A stretch of DNA of 64,000 nucleotides from Terriglobia bacterium (lineage in GTDB: Bacteria > Acidobacteriota > Terriglobia > Bryobacterales > Bryobacteraceae). A program made the position numbers and the translations under genes. Location: positions 1 through 64,000 of the forward strand of contig JAIQFS010000052.1 of assembly GCA_020073145.1 (NCBI GenBank), in the 5' to 3' direction. Shown piece by piece: positions 24,926 to 36,433 of this stretch; the first letter of the stretch is position 1, and each line of letters begins with the position of its first letter. Under the pieces are notes generated by a model, which worked only from the letters and a program-made list of their open reading frames with translations, had not been told where the DNA came from and did no database searches.

Positions 24926-27289
24926 TTATTCGGCACGGAGCGCGGCCGCCGGATCGCCCGATGCGACCTTCCACGCCGGGCGCGCGCTGGCGATTACGCC
25001 CATTCCGAGCAGGACTACAGCAGCTCCGATGTAGGTTAGCGGGTCGGTCGCTTTGACCTCGTAGAGGATACTTGCCAGCAGGCGCGAGACCAATAGCGCG
25101 CCCACGGCGCTCACGATCAGGCCTGCCGCAAGCGGAAGCATGGCGCCGCGCACGATCAATGCGGCGACTCCCCAGGGCGTGGCCCCGAGCGCGACACGAA
25201 TCCCGACTTCGCGCGCGCGCAGCGAGGTGGTGTATGCCACGACACTGTAGACGCCAACCGCCGTCAGGGCCAGGGCCAGCCCCCCGAGGACCGAAAACAG
25301 CCAGGCCGAGAAGCGCGGGCGCCAGATCGAATTGGCGATGATGTCGTCCATCATTTCCACCTTTACGATGGGCTGATCGGGATCGATGGCCCAGACTTCC
25401 TTCCGCAGGGTCGCGGCCAGCGCCATGGGATCGCGCGCCGTGCGGACGACCAGGGTCGAAAGAAAGACACCAAACATCACCTGCTGATAGGGCCGGTATT
25501 GTTCCGCCCTGGGCGGAGCCTCGTAGCTCATGGCGGGCGTATTCTTGACGACGCCAACGATCTTGATGCTGCTACCCGGAACGAATTGACCGACAGGGTC
25601 GCGGTTCGGAAAAAGCGCGCGCGCCATGAATTCGTTGATGATCACGACTAGCGGCGAATCCAGCGTGTCGGCGTCCGTGAAAGCGCGGCCCGCCAGAATC
25701 GGAATGCCCATCACGGCAAAATACTGCGAGCTAATGGTTCGCGCAGGGACAATGCCTTCGAGGCCGGGGATCTTGTCCGACAAGGATGTATTGACTCCCG
25801 AGAGCGGCAAGTTGTTCACGATGGCCACAGCATCGACGCCGGGGATGCGCTGGAGCCGCTCGACCAGTTGGCGATAATACGACATCTGGCGCGCTTTGGT
25901 GGCGTACCTGCCCCGCGGCACAACTTGCGTCAGGCTCCCGATGGGCACGCGCATGGTGAGCACATGCTCCGTGTGAAGCCCGTGGTCTGCCTCTTGCAGG
26001 CGGATCAGGCTGCGAACCATTAACCCGGAGCCGACCAGCAGCAAGAAGGCAAACGCCGTTTCGCAGGCGATGAGGATGGAGAACAGCCGGGAGGCGCCAC
26101 GCGGTCCGCTGGAGCGCTGGCCTGCTCGCAAGCCATCCTGCACATTGGTCCGCGCCGCAACGAGCAGGGGCGCCAGGCTGAAAATCGCGGCCATCATGAA
26201 GCAAGCCGCCGCGTTCACCGCGAGCACTCTTCCATTGATGGCGACTCGGCCAAAGTGCGGGAGGACGACGGGCATCATGGCCAGCTGCCGCGCCAGGAAG
26301 CGTAGCGTGAGCTGCGCGACACCAATTCCGGCGGCGCTGCCAGCGACCGCGAGCACCAGACTCTCCGCCAGCAATTGGCGGAGCAAGCGACCGAGCCCGG
26401 CGCCAAGCGCGGCGCGAACGGCGATTTCCCGCTGCCGCTGCACGGCCCGGCTCAACATGAGGCTCGAGACATCGGCGCAGGCAATGAGCAGCACCAAACC
26501 GACTGCCGCCAGGATCAACATCATGGTCTGTTCGTATTTGGCACCGATGTCGTCGCGCCACGGCGTAATGGCGATGCGCCAGGCGGGATACTTTTGGGGA
26601 TCGTCGTGCTGCCACTGGCGCGCTAACACGTCGAGAGCGCTCTGGGCCCTGGCGAACGAGATTCCCTCTCGCAGACGCACGGTGACCGTCTGGACGCCCA
26701 TCCCTCCGGGATTGACGCGAAGAGGGAGCCAGATCTCGACGTCCCCGTACGGGAAATCGAAATTCGGAGGCATCACGCCGACGATAGTGTACAACTCGTC
26801 CGAAATGGTGATGGCGCTGCCGAGTACTCTGGGATCGGCGTGGAACTTGCGGCGCCACAGACGATCGCTCAGTACGGCCTCATGATCCCCCTCACCGAGG
26901 GGGCGGCCCAGTTGGGCCTGCGAACCCAGGATCGGGAACAGGTCTTTCGTGACGCGGCGGCCGACTACTTGGTCCGGCTCGCCCGCGCCGTAAAGAGTGA
27001 CATCGTCCCTGGTGTGGGCGGCGATCTTCTCGAAAAGATCAGTTCGCCGGCTGAACGCCAGGAAGTCGTCCGCGAGGATCCGGCCTCCGGTATTGCGGGC
27101 GCTCGTCTCCTCGATGCGAGCCAGGCGCGAGGCGGCAGCGTAAGGAAGGGGTCGTAGCAAGACCGCGTCCACGATGCTGAAGATGGCGGTGTTGGCGCCG
27201 ATTCCGAGCGCCAGGATTGCGATAATGGCAGCCGCAAACAGAGGGTTGTGGCGAAGCCAGCGGAAAGCCCACAGAATGTCGCTGCGCAT
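24926..27289 (-). CDS. ADOP-type ABC permease (MacB/FtsX)
   Basis: A 787-residue 'acidobacterial duplicated orphan permease'. An N-terminal anchor helix ('FAAAIIAILALGIGANTAIFSIVDAVLLRPLPY') is followed by a periplasmic MacB core and an FtsX unit near 265-420. A second periplasmic core comes next, and a second FtsX unit lies at about 655-787, ending in the classic 'PAWKVASGDPAAALRAE'. No ATPase partner is encoded nearby, as usual for this family, and the substrate is unknown. Many such genes are preceded by a PadR regulator; none is present here, but a palindrome covers the start codon. Complete, with no frameshift seen. Confidence 0.88.
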   Translation of the reverse strand: MRSDILWAFRWLRHNPLFAAAIIAILALGIGANTAIFSIVDAVLLRPLPYAAASRLARIEETSARNTGGRILADDFLAFSRRTDLFEKIAAHTRDDVTLYGAGEPDQVVGRRVTKDLFPILGSQAQLGRPLGEGDHEAVLSDRLWRRKFHADPRVLGSAITISDELYTIVGVMPPNFDFPYGDVEIWLPLRVNPGGMGVQTVTVRLREGISFARAQSALDVLARQWQHDDPQKYPAWRIAITPWRDDIGAKYEQTMMLILAAVGLVLLIACADVSSLMLSRAVQRQREIAVRAALGAGLGRLLRQLLAESLVLAVAGSAAGIGVAQLTLRFLARQLAMMPVVLPHFGRVAINGRVLAVNAAACFMMAAIFSLAPLLVAARTNVQDGLRAGQRSSGPRGASRLFSILIACETAFAFLLLVGSGLMVRSLIRLQEADHGLHTEHVLTMRVPIGSLTQVVPRGRYATKARQMSYYRQLVERLQRIPGVDAVAIVNNLPLSGVNTSLSDKIPGLEGIVPARTISSQYFAVMGIPILAGRAFTDADTLDSPLVVIINEFMARALFPNRDPVGQFVPGSSIKIVGVVKNTPAMSYEAPPRAEQYRPYQQVMFGVFLSTLVVRTARDPMALAATLRKEVWAIDPDQPIVKVEMMDDIIANSIWRPRFSAWLFSVLGGLALALTAVGVYSVVAYTTSLRAREVGIRVALGATPWGVAALIVRGAMLPLAAGLIVSAVGALLVSRLLASILYEVKATDPLTYIGAAVVLLGMGVIASARPAWKVASGDPAAALRAE

Positions 27290-27304
27290 ACTAACGAATT
27301 AGTA
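27289..27304 (-). promoter_or_regulatory. Palindrome over the start of the ADOP permease gene
   Basis: TACTAA-CGAA-TTAGTA is a perfect six-base inverted repeat with a four-base centre. It begins at the first base of the start codon of the permease gene and reaches into the likely -10 box. Position and symmetry fit an operator. PadR-type regulators commonly control this permease family, but no regulator gene is adjacent, so its owner is unknown. Confidence 0.5.
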
Positions 27305-27331
27305 TACAGCCACCGATTGGGCAATTGTCAA
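27301..27331 (-). promoter_or_regulatory. Predicted promoter of the ADOP permease gene
   Basis: Read on the minus strand, TTGACA (27331-27326) is followed by TGTATA at 17 bases (27308-27303), or by TATACT at 19 bases (27306-27301). Transcription would start only a few bases before the ATG, giving a very short leader. The palindrome described for 27289-27304 overlaps the -10 region. Confidence 0.45.
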
Positions 27332-27426
27332 TCGTCCGGCGGCGTCGTGAATCAACCCACGGTTTCTTCCGACGAGCGAGTTCTTGCAGAGGCGTGTGTA
27401 AGGACGCGGCACGCGGCTCGATGACG

Positions 27427-28197
27427 CTAGCGGCGGCCGTCCCACGGGTCGATGCGGACCGAACGGACCCGGCCGTTGTCAAAGTTGACCGAGCAGGCGA
27501 ACTGGTACAGGTCGACGCGCCCGCGGCGGCCGCGCTGCACATCGAACGTGCCGATGACCCAGTCGTTGCGGCCGGGGTTGTCGTCCAGGGCAATCTTCCG
27601 GAAGTTGACGTCGTCGGTCCGGAAGCGGTCGGCAGCTTGCCGGCGCACTTCGTCACGGCAGACCTGCACGGCTTGGTCGGTGGTGAACCGGCCGCGGCGG
27701 CCGCCATCGCGATCGTGATCGCCATCGCGGTCATGGTCGCCATCGCCGTCATAGCGCTGGCCGGGATTCCGCGGGCCGCCGGACACCGCGCCGGCGGCGC
27801 CGCCGCCCCAGATCAAATCGAACGTATATCCTTCGGACCCGCCGTCCTTATCTTCGATGCGCACCACGGCCGCTCCGCCGTTGCGGGGGTCTCGAACCAA
27901 CTCCTGGCGCCCGCGGCCATCGATTCCCTTAAAGCGGAATTCGGCCGGACGATCGGGCAGGACGCCCTCGCACTCGAAGCGCCTCCATTGCGGCGGCTGT
28001 CCCCACAGGTTGCGCATGACCGCGCGGTCGCCGCGGACTTCGACCTCCACCGCGCCATCCACCACGACCTCAATCGTGCACTTCCCTTCGAAGGCTCCGC
28101 CGCCGCGCACGTTGGCGCGGAACGGAAGAGTCTGGGCGCCGGCCGCTGTCAAAGCCGCCGTTCCCGTGATCCACGCAAGAAGCAGATTCCGGTGCAT
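27427..28197 (-). CDS. Exported Asp-rich protein of unknown function
   Basis: A 256-residue protein with a signal peptide (MHRNLLLAWITGTAALTAAGAQ). The first ~130 residues form a beta-rich domain ('GGAFEGKCTIEVVVDGAVEVEVRGD') with 'RNGGAAVVRIEDKDGG'. A hydrophilic linker follows, built from imperfect Asp/Gly/His/Arg repeats around residues 148-165 ('DGDGDHDRDGDHDRDGG'). The C-terminal ~85 residues contain 'QAVQVCRDEVRRQAADRF' and 'SVRIDPWDGR'. The Asp-rich stretch could bind calcium or another divalent cation. The protein is not part of a family I can name. It is transcribed alone, with 162 bases between its start and the next minus-strand gene upstream. Confidence 0.65.
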   Translation of the reverse strand: MHRNLLLAWITGTAALTAAGAQTLPFRANVRGGGAFEGKCTIEVVVDGAVEVEVRGDRAVMRNLWGQPPQWRRFECEGVLPDRPAEFRFKGIDGRGRQELVRDPRNGGAAVVRIEDKDGGSEGYTFDLIWGGGAAGAVSGGPRNPGQRYDGDGDHDRDGDHDRDGGRRGRFTTDQAVQVCRDEVRRQAADRFRTDDVNFRKIALDDNPGRNDWVIGTFDVQRGRRGRVDLYQFACSVNFDNGRVRSVRIDPWDGRR

Positions 28198-28358
28198 CGG
28201 GAAACCGTCCTTTCACCCGCTATTGTGGCAGATGCGGAGCCGCGAAACGAGGTTACGAAGGTTAGCGGATTTTCATGGGGCGGTTAACCTTGGATGACCC
28301 GTGAGCGTATGATCAGGTGCTATTGGCTGCGATCCGCCCGCGATATTCCGCGAAGTCC

Positions 28359-28547
28359 CTACGCCTGCACCCCCAGCTTCTTCAGAAACGTCATCATCGG
28401 GCACCAATTGGTGAATGACGACTGAAACAGGTTCAGCCCCACGAACGCGGTGAATAGAAACCACGCCGGGTGCACCCAATAGCCCAGGGCCACGCTCAAC
28501 ATCACGAAGAAACCAGCGATCAAGCGAAGATAGCGGTCGATATTCAT
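28359..28547 (-). CDS. DUF2892 family small membrane protein
   Basis: A 62-residue inner-membrane protein with two closely spaced hydrophobic segments. It has the DUF2892 pattern: '[52 protein letters not shown]'. The 'NWCP' motif and the following short Lys-rich end are characteristic; in some relatives this domain is linked to a rhodanese. It is the last gene of the RND efflux operon, its ATG directly abutting the pump stop. A role in pump function is unproven. Confidence 0.85.
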   Translation of the reverse strand: MNIDRYLRLIAGFFVMLSVALGYWVHPAWFLFTAFVGLNLFQSSFTNWCPMMTFLKKLGVQA

Positions 28548-31711
<3,164 letters not shown>

Positions 31712-31715
<4 letters not shown>

Positions 31716-32854
31716 GGCCGGACCTCGACGGGCGCGCCGTCGGCCAGCGTGACAGGCGGGGCCACCACCACGCTCTCGCCGGCGCTCAGGCCGGAGAGCA
31801 CTTCGAGCGCATCCTGGCGCCGGCCGCCCGCGGTAATGAGGCGCACGCGTGCGACGCCGTTCTCCACCACGAAGACAGACTGCAGTTGCCCGCGCTGCTG
31901 CAATGCCGCCGCCGGCACGGCCAATATCTGCCGGCCGCCCACGGGAAACGACGCCCTGCCAAACAGGCCGGACCGCAGGTCCTTCATCGCCGGCAGTTCG
32001 ATCTTGACGGTGTAGGCGCGCGACGCAGAGTCGACCTCCGGCACCACTTCGGAAACCTGCGCGTCGAAGCTGCACTCCAGCGCGTCGAGGGACACACGGG
32101 CGCTGCCGCCGGGGCGCACCGCCGCCAGCCTGGATTCGTCCACCTCCGCTTCCAGCCGGTACGACCCTTCCTGCTCGATGGTGAGTAGAGGCGCGCCTGG
32201 AGCCGCGAGATTGCCGGGCTCCACGGATTTCGCCGTCACCACGCCGGCGAACGGCGCCGCAATGGACGCGTAGCCGAGCGTGATGCGCGCCGCGCGCTGC
32301 TCCTGCTCCGCTTGCGCGATCTTCGACTGGATCTGCGCGCGCCTCGGCACCACCATTTCATAGTTGGCTTGCGCCGATTTCAGCCGCGCCGACGCTTCAT
32401 CGAACTCCTGACTGGAGATGGATTTCTTCTGGTCCAGATCCTGCATGCGCCGGAAGGTCGACTGCGCCAGGTCCAGGTTCGCCCTGGCCGCGGCGATCGC
32501 GTTCTCGACTTCCGGCACGGCGCTCTGCGCTTCGGCCAGCCCGGCTTCGGCGCGGCGGAGGTTGGCCTCCAGATCGCGCGCGTCGATGGTCACCAGCATC
32601 TGACCCGCGCGCACGCGGTCGCCCACGCGCGCGTCTACGCGCTGCACGTAGCCCATCACCCGGCTGGCCACAGTGGCCGTGGTGCGCGCCCGCACGGTGC
32701 CGGTCGCTTCGTACGATTGCGGCCAGCTCTGGAGCGAAGCTGCCACCACCTGGACGGCCACCGGCGCTGCCATGGAGACCGCCCCGCGACGCGGCTGCTC
32801 GCGCCCGCACGAGGCCAGCGTTACCACCGCCACCCACACGATCGTCGTTCGCAT
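31712..32854 (-). CDS. RND efflux membrane fusion lipoprotein
   Basis: The 380-residue periplasmic adaptor of the RND system. Its N-terminus '[20 protein letters not shown]' carries a lipobox (LASC), so it is a lipoprotein. The lipoyl halves are '[23 protein letters not shown]' and '[29 protein letters not shown]', separated by a coiled-coil hairpin (roughly 95-190). A beta-barrel ('[28 protein letters not shown]') and a membrane-proximal domain follow. It directly follows the TolC gene with no spacer and overlaps the pump gene by four bases. Confidence 0.88.
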
Positions 32855-34189
32855 TTAGTTCAGGACCTCCGAATCGGCGGAGAGCCGCCCCGCCGCGAAT
32901 TCCACCATCAGGGCTGCCACACGCTGGTCGTGCACGGCGGCCAGATAGCGCGTGCTGCTTTCCAACACCGCGGTTTCGGTGCGCAGCAGGTCGGTGACGT
33001 TGCTGATGCCGGCTTGGTAGCGGTTCTGTGTGATGCGGAGGCTCTCTTGGGCTTCCGCCACGGCGGCCTGGGCCACTTCGATGCGCTGTTCGGCGGACCG
33101 CAGGCCGGCATACGCTCGCCGCACCTGCAGCCGCACCGCTGAATCGGCGCGGGTGGCGTCCGCTGCGGCGCGGCGCACGGCGTGGGTGCTTTCTTCTATC
33201 CGTGCCTTGTCGGCCTCGCCGTTAAAAAGGTTCCAGCGCAGCGACAGCCCCGCCAGCCAGTTCGCCCCGCCTCGCGTTAGGAAACGCTGCCGGTCGGCCT
33301 CGAAGGCCGAATGAAAACTCACCTGCGGCAGCAGCCCCGAGCGCGCCGCCCCGGCCTGGGCTTCGGCCAGATTTACGGCCAGCCGCGTCTGCCGCGCTTC
33401 GGGCCGCTCGCGGGCGGCGTCCTGCTCGATTTCGTTCAGCTCGCGATCGGGCAAGGAGGCCGGCTGGAGCCCGCTGGTCAGGGTGTGCGCGGTCTCCAGC
33501 GGTAAGCCGAGCGCGTCGTTGAGCGCCGCCCGCGCCACATCGAGATTGGCGGCCCGCTGAATGCGCTGCTCGTTCACCGCCGCCAGGTGGACCCGGATCG
33601 AAAGCACGTCGACATCGGTGGACATGCCAGCCGCACGGACCGACTCGGCGCGCCGCAGATCGGCTTCCGCCGAACGCACCGCCTGCTCCGCGGTCTGCAG
33701 GCTCTCGCCGGCCAGCACCACATCGTAATAGGCCCGCGCTGCCGCCGCGATGGTCTCCATGCGCACGCGGCGCGCGTCTTCACCGGTCATTCGGCGGCCC
33801 AGGTTGGCCGCCTCCACCGCGTGCCGCGTCTGGCCACCGTCGTAGAGCGGCTGGTCGAGTGTCAGTTGCGATTGAAAGTTGTTGAGGGCGTCGGGCCGGT
33901 TGAGCGGGCCGAGGGCTAAGTTGTCCGCGCCGAACTGGTGCTGGGTCAGTAGCGAGCTGAAGACGTACACCGGGTTGTTGCCGCGAGTGAAGGACTCGGT
34001 GTAGTCGACTTTGGGGAGGTGTCCACTGCGGGCCTGGTTCACCCTCGCTTCGGCCGCCTGCACGCCTTCGGAGGCAGCGGTCATGGCCTGATTTTCGCGC
34101 AGGGCCAGCCGGACGGCGTCGCGCAACGCCAGCGGTGGCTGCCCCCACGCCGCCCCAACCGCCAGAAAAACAAGCACTTTCCTCATCAC
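32855..34189 (-). CDS. TolC-family outer-membrane efflux protein
   Basis: A 444-residue outer-membrane channel with signal peptide (MMRKVLVFLAVGAAWGQ) and two OEP repeats. The first opens 'PLALRDAVRLALRENQAM'; the second includes 'LSLRWNLFNGEADKARIEES'. Long helices such as 'LQVRRAYAGLRSAEQRIEVAQAAVAEAQESL' would form the periplasmic tunnel. It is the promoter-proximal gene of the operon TolC - adaptor - RND pump - DUF2892. Two start ATGs are adjacent. A perfect 9-base palindrome lies 25 bases upstream of the start and probably controls the whole operon. Confidence 0.88.
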   Translation of the reverse strand: MMRKVLVFLAVGAAWGQPPLALRDAVRLALRENQAMTAASEGVQAAEARVNQARSGHLPKVDYTESFTRGNNPVYVFSSLLTQHQFGADNLALGPLNRPDALNNFQSQLTLDQPLYDGGQTRHAVEAANLGRRMTGEDARRVRMETIAAAARAYYDVVLAGESLQTAEQAVRSAEADLRRAESVRAAGMSTDVDVLSIRVHLAAVNEQRIQRAANLDVARAALNDALGLPLETAHTLTSGLQPASLPDRELNEIEQDAARERPEARQTRLAVNLAEAQAGAARSGLLPQVSFHSAFEADRQRFLTRGGANWLAGLSLRWNLFNGEADKARIEESTHAVRRAAADATRADSAVRLQVRRAYAGLRSAEQRIEVAQAAVAEAQESLRITQNRYQAGISNVTDLLRTETAVLESSTRYLAAVHDQRVAALMVEFAAGRLSADSEVLN

Positions 34190-34213
34190 CGAAAGAGATG
34201 CGAAACTGCCGGA

Positions 34214-34232
34214 AAGGTGACAGTGTCACCTT
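34214..34232. promoter_or_regulatory. Operator-like palindrome between the RND operon and the OsmC gene
   Basis: AAGGTGACA-G-TGTCACCTT is a perfect inverted repeat of nine bases around a single base. It lies in the 73-base space between the divergent TolC and OsmC-like genes, 25 bases from the former start and 30 from the latter. Such symmetry fits a dimeric repressor that could act on both directions. No TetR, MarR or MerR gene is adjacent. I could not place convincing -35/-10 boxes around it. Confidence 0.6.
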
Positions 34233-34262
34233 CCGCGGCCGGCTGCATCTTCTGGAGTAGCT

Positions 34263-34667
34263 ATGGAAATCACGGTTCGGCACATCGGAGATGCCCAGTT
34301 TGAGGCGCAAGCGCGTGGTCACCACATCATCTGTGATCAGCCCCTCGACAACGGCGGCTATGACGAAGGCATGACGCCCCCCGAGTTCCTGCTGGTGTCG
34401 CTCGGCACCTGCGCCGGGTACTACGTCGCGCAATATCTCAGCGCGCACTCGCTGGTTTGCCCGGAACTCGAGATCAAAGTCGTGGCGGAAAAGGCCAAGG
34501 AACCCGCCCGCCTGGCTTCGTTTCGCATCGAGATCTTCGCGCCTTCGCTGGAGCCCCGGCATGAAGCCGGCGTCCTGCGCGCGGTCCACAAATGCCTCAT
34601 CCACAACACGTTGCTGCACCCGCCGGCGATTGAGACCGTGGTTCATTGCGCGGCGCTACAATCGTAG
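34263..34667 (+). CDS. OsmC/Ohr-family protein
   Basis: A 134-residue OsmC-like protein. The two redox cysteines are visible: one in 'PPEFLLVSLGTCAGYYVAQYL' and the other in 'AVHKCLIHNTLLHPP'. Together they form the thiol peroxidase site that detoxifies organic hydroperoxides in this superfamily. It aligns better with the YhfA-like general OsmC branch than with classical Ohr, because the first strand is short. The start follows a GGAG box. The ECF sigma factor gene begins one base after its stop. Confidence 0.85.
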   Translation: MEITVRHIGDAQFEAQARGHHIICDQPLDNGGYDEGMTPPEFLLVSLGTCAGYYVAQYLSAHSLVCPELEIKVVAEKAKEPARLASFRIEIFAPSLEPRHEAGVLRAVHKCLIHNTLLHPPAIETVVHCAALQS

Positions 34668-34668
34668 T

Positions 34669-35358
34669 TTGGACAAGCAGTCTGAAGTGGAGCTCGCGCG
34701 CGCGCTGTCGGCGGGAGAGCCGCAGGCTTTCGAGCGCTTCGTCGAGCACTTCCGCTCAAAGATCTTCCATTACAGTTGGATGATGTGCGGCCAGCGGGAC
34801 GACGCCGAAGAGGTGGCCCAGGAGACGCTGCTCAAGGTCTTCCAGAACTTCGACCAATTGCGCGAGCCGGAGCGGGTCCGCGCCTGGATCTTCCGCATCG
34901 CCAAGAACGCCTGCCTGATGCAGCGCCGGAAAAGCGTGTTTGCACCGGACCATGAGCTTTCGGTGGAAGAACTTCCGCCGGGGTCGGAAATCAGCGATGA
35001 CGGGCATCTTCCCGACGACCAATTGCAGCGCTCCGAGGTCCGGGCCGTGCTTCACCAGGTCATCACGGAATTGCCGCCCATTTACCGCGCGGTGGTATTG
35101 CTGCGCGATATCGAAGAACTCTCCACCGAAGAGACCGCCCAAGTCCTGGATCTGACCACCGATACGGTCAAGACGCGGCTGCACCGCGCCCGCCTGGCCA
35201 TGCGCCAGAAGCTGGATTGCTACCTGCATCAGCATTGCATTGAAGTGGAGCCCATCGCGAGCCCGGCGCCGCTGAGCGAACAGGCCTGGAATCAGCTGCA
35301 TGCCGCCTGGCGCAACCCGGTGACTTCGGTCACTGCCAGCCGGGAGCCCAAACGCTAA
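34669..35358 (+). CDS. ECF-type RNA polymerase sigma factor
   Basis: A sigma-70 family factor of about 229 residues. Region 2 spans roughly 20-90 ('HYSWMMCGQRDDAEEVAQETLLKVFQNFDQL', 'VRAWIFRIAKNACLMQRRK'). A linker with acidic residues follows. Region 4 is near 135-185 ('ELPPIYRAVVLLRDIEELSTEETAQVLDLTTDTVKTRLHRARLAMRQKL'). A C-terminal tail of ~45 residues holds 'YLHQHC'. No anti-sigma gene is next to it. The TTG start one base after the OsmC stop gives the full region 1.2-2; a GTG at 34687 is an alternative. Position suggests control of, or co-expression with, the OsmC and Fe-S genes. Confidence 0.85.
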   Translation: MDKQSEVELARALSAGEPQAFERFVEHFRSKIFHYSWMMCGQRDDAEEVAQETLLKVFQNFDQLREPERVRAWIFRIAKNACLMQRRKSVFAPDHELSVEELPPGSEISDDGHLPDDQLQRSEVRAVLHQVITELPPIYRAVVLLRDIEELSTEETAQVLDLTTDTVKTRLHRARLAMRQKLDCYLHQHCIEVEPIASPAPLSEQAWNQLHAAWRNPVTSVTASREPKR

Positions 35359-35380
35359 TCTAAGGGCAGAGGTAGCAGCA

Positions 35381-36433
35381 ATGCCCTCCGCCGTCGCCCA
35401 GCCCGCCGTCAGCCACCCCAAGAAGAAGCTGATTCGGCGCGCGACCCCGGACCATTCGCAGAGCCTGCGCCGCGCTTTTCAATGGGCCTTCCTGATGCTC
35501 AACGTCTGGATCGGCGTACAGTTCTATCTCTTTGTGCGCTATTACGAAACCGGCGGCCGAACCATCCAGGCCAGCCGGCCGCCAGGCGTCGAGGGCTGGC
35601 TGCCTATTGCCTCGCTCATGAACCTCAAGGTGCTGCTCTCGACCGGCGCCATGCCGCGCCCGCATCCGGCCGGGATGTTCCTGCTCATTGCCTTCCTGAC
35701 CATATCCTGGCTGTTGCGCAAGAGTTTTTGTAGCTGGCTGTGCCCGGTGGGGACGGTGTCCGAGTCTCTGTGGCGGCTGGGGAAGCAGACCTTCGGCCGC
35801 AACTTTTCCATTCCGCGACGGCTCGACCTGGCTCTGCGCAGCCTGAAATACATCCTGCTGGCCGTGTTCCTCTTTGCCGTGGGCGCCATGTCCGCCACGG
35901 CCATTGTCGCCTTTCTGGAGGGGCCGTACGGGGTGCTGGACGACGTCCAAATGCTCAACTTCTTCCGGTTCCTCAGCGTCACCGGCGCGGTTACGTTGGG
36001 GGTGCTGATTCTGGCCTCGGTCTTTGTGCAGAATTTTTGGTGCCGCTATCTGTGCCCCTACGGCGCGCTGCTGGGCCTGGTCTCGATGGCCAGCCCGCTG
36101 CGCATCCGGCGCTCGGAATCGCGGTGCATCGATTGCGGCAAGTGCGCCCAAGCCTGCCCGCCGGCACTGCCGGTGGACCGGCTGATTTCCATTCAGTCGG
36201 CCGAGTGCACCGGATGCCTGGAGTGCGTGGCGGCCTGTCCCGCCGCCGAGGCGTTGTGGATGTCCGCGCCGCGCCGGCGCGTGGTACCCGCCTGGGCTTT
36301 CGCAACAGCAGTGGCTCTCCTGTTCTTGGGCATTACCGGCTACGGTCAATGGACCGGCCACTGGCGTACCGACCTGCCCAGCCGGATTTACTTCGACCTG
36401 ATCCCCAACGCCAGCCAGTTGGCGCATCCGTAG
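35381..36433 (+). CDS. NapH/CcoG-like 4Fe-4S polyferredoxin membrane protein
   Basis: A 350-residue membrane protein with about five transmembrane segments. It has two CxxxCP motifs at membrane edges ('FCSWLCPVGTVSE' and 'WCRYLCPYGALLG') and two classical 4Fe-4S ferredoxin motifs ('CIDCGKCAQACP' and 'CTGCLECVAACP'). The layout resembles NapH, NosR C-terminal parts and CcoG/RdxA, which move electrons across the membrane or reduce metal centres. A final helix ('AWAFATAVALLFLGITGYGQW') and a short periplasmic tail end the protein. It lies 22 bases behind the sigma factor gene, so it probably belongs to the same transcript. Its partner is unknown. Confidence 0.83.
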   Translation: MPSAVAQPAVSHPKKKLIRRATPDHSQSLRRAFQWAFLMLNVWIGVQFYLFVRYYETGGRTIQASRPPGVEGWLPIASLMNLKVLLSTGAMPRPHPAGMFLLIAFLTISWLLRKSFCSWLCPVGTVSESLWRLGKQTFGRNFSIPRRLDLALRSLKYILLAVFLFAVGAMSATAIVAFLEGPYGVLDDVQMLNFFRFLSVTGAVTLGVLILASVFVQNFWCRYLCPYGALLGLVSMASPLRIRRSESRCIDCGKCAQACPPALPVDRLISIQSAECTGCLECVAACPAAEALWMSAPRRRVVPAWAFATAVALLFLGITGYGQWTGHWRTDLPSRIYFDLIPNASQLAHP

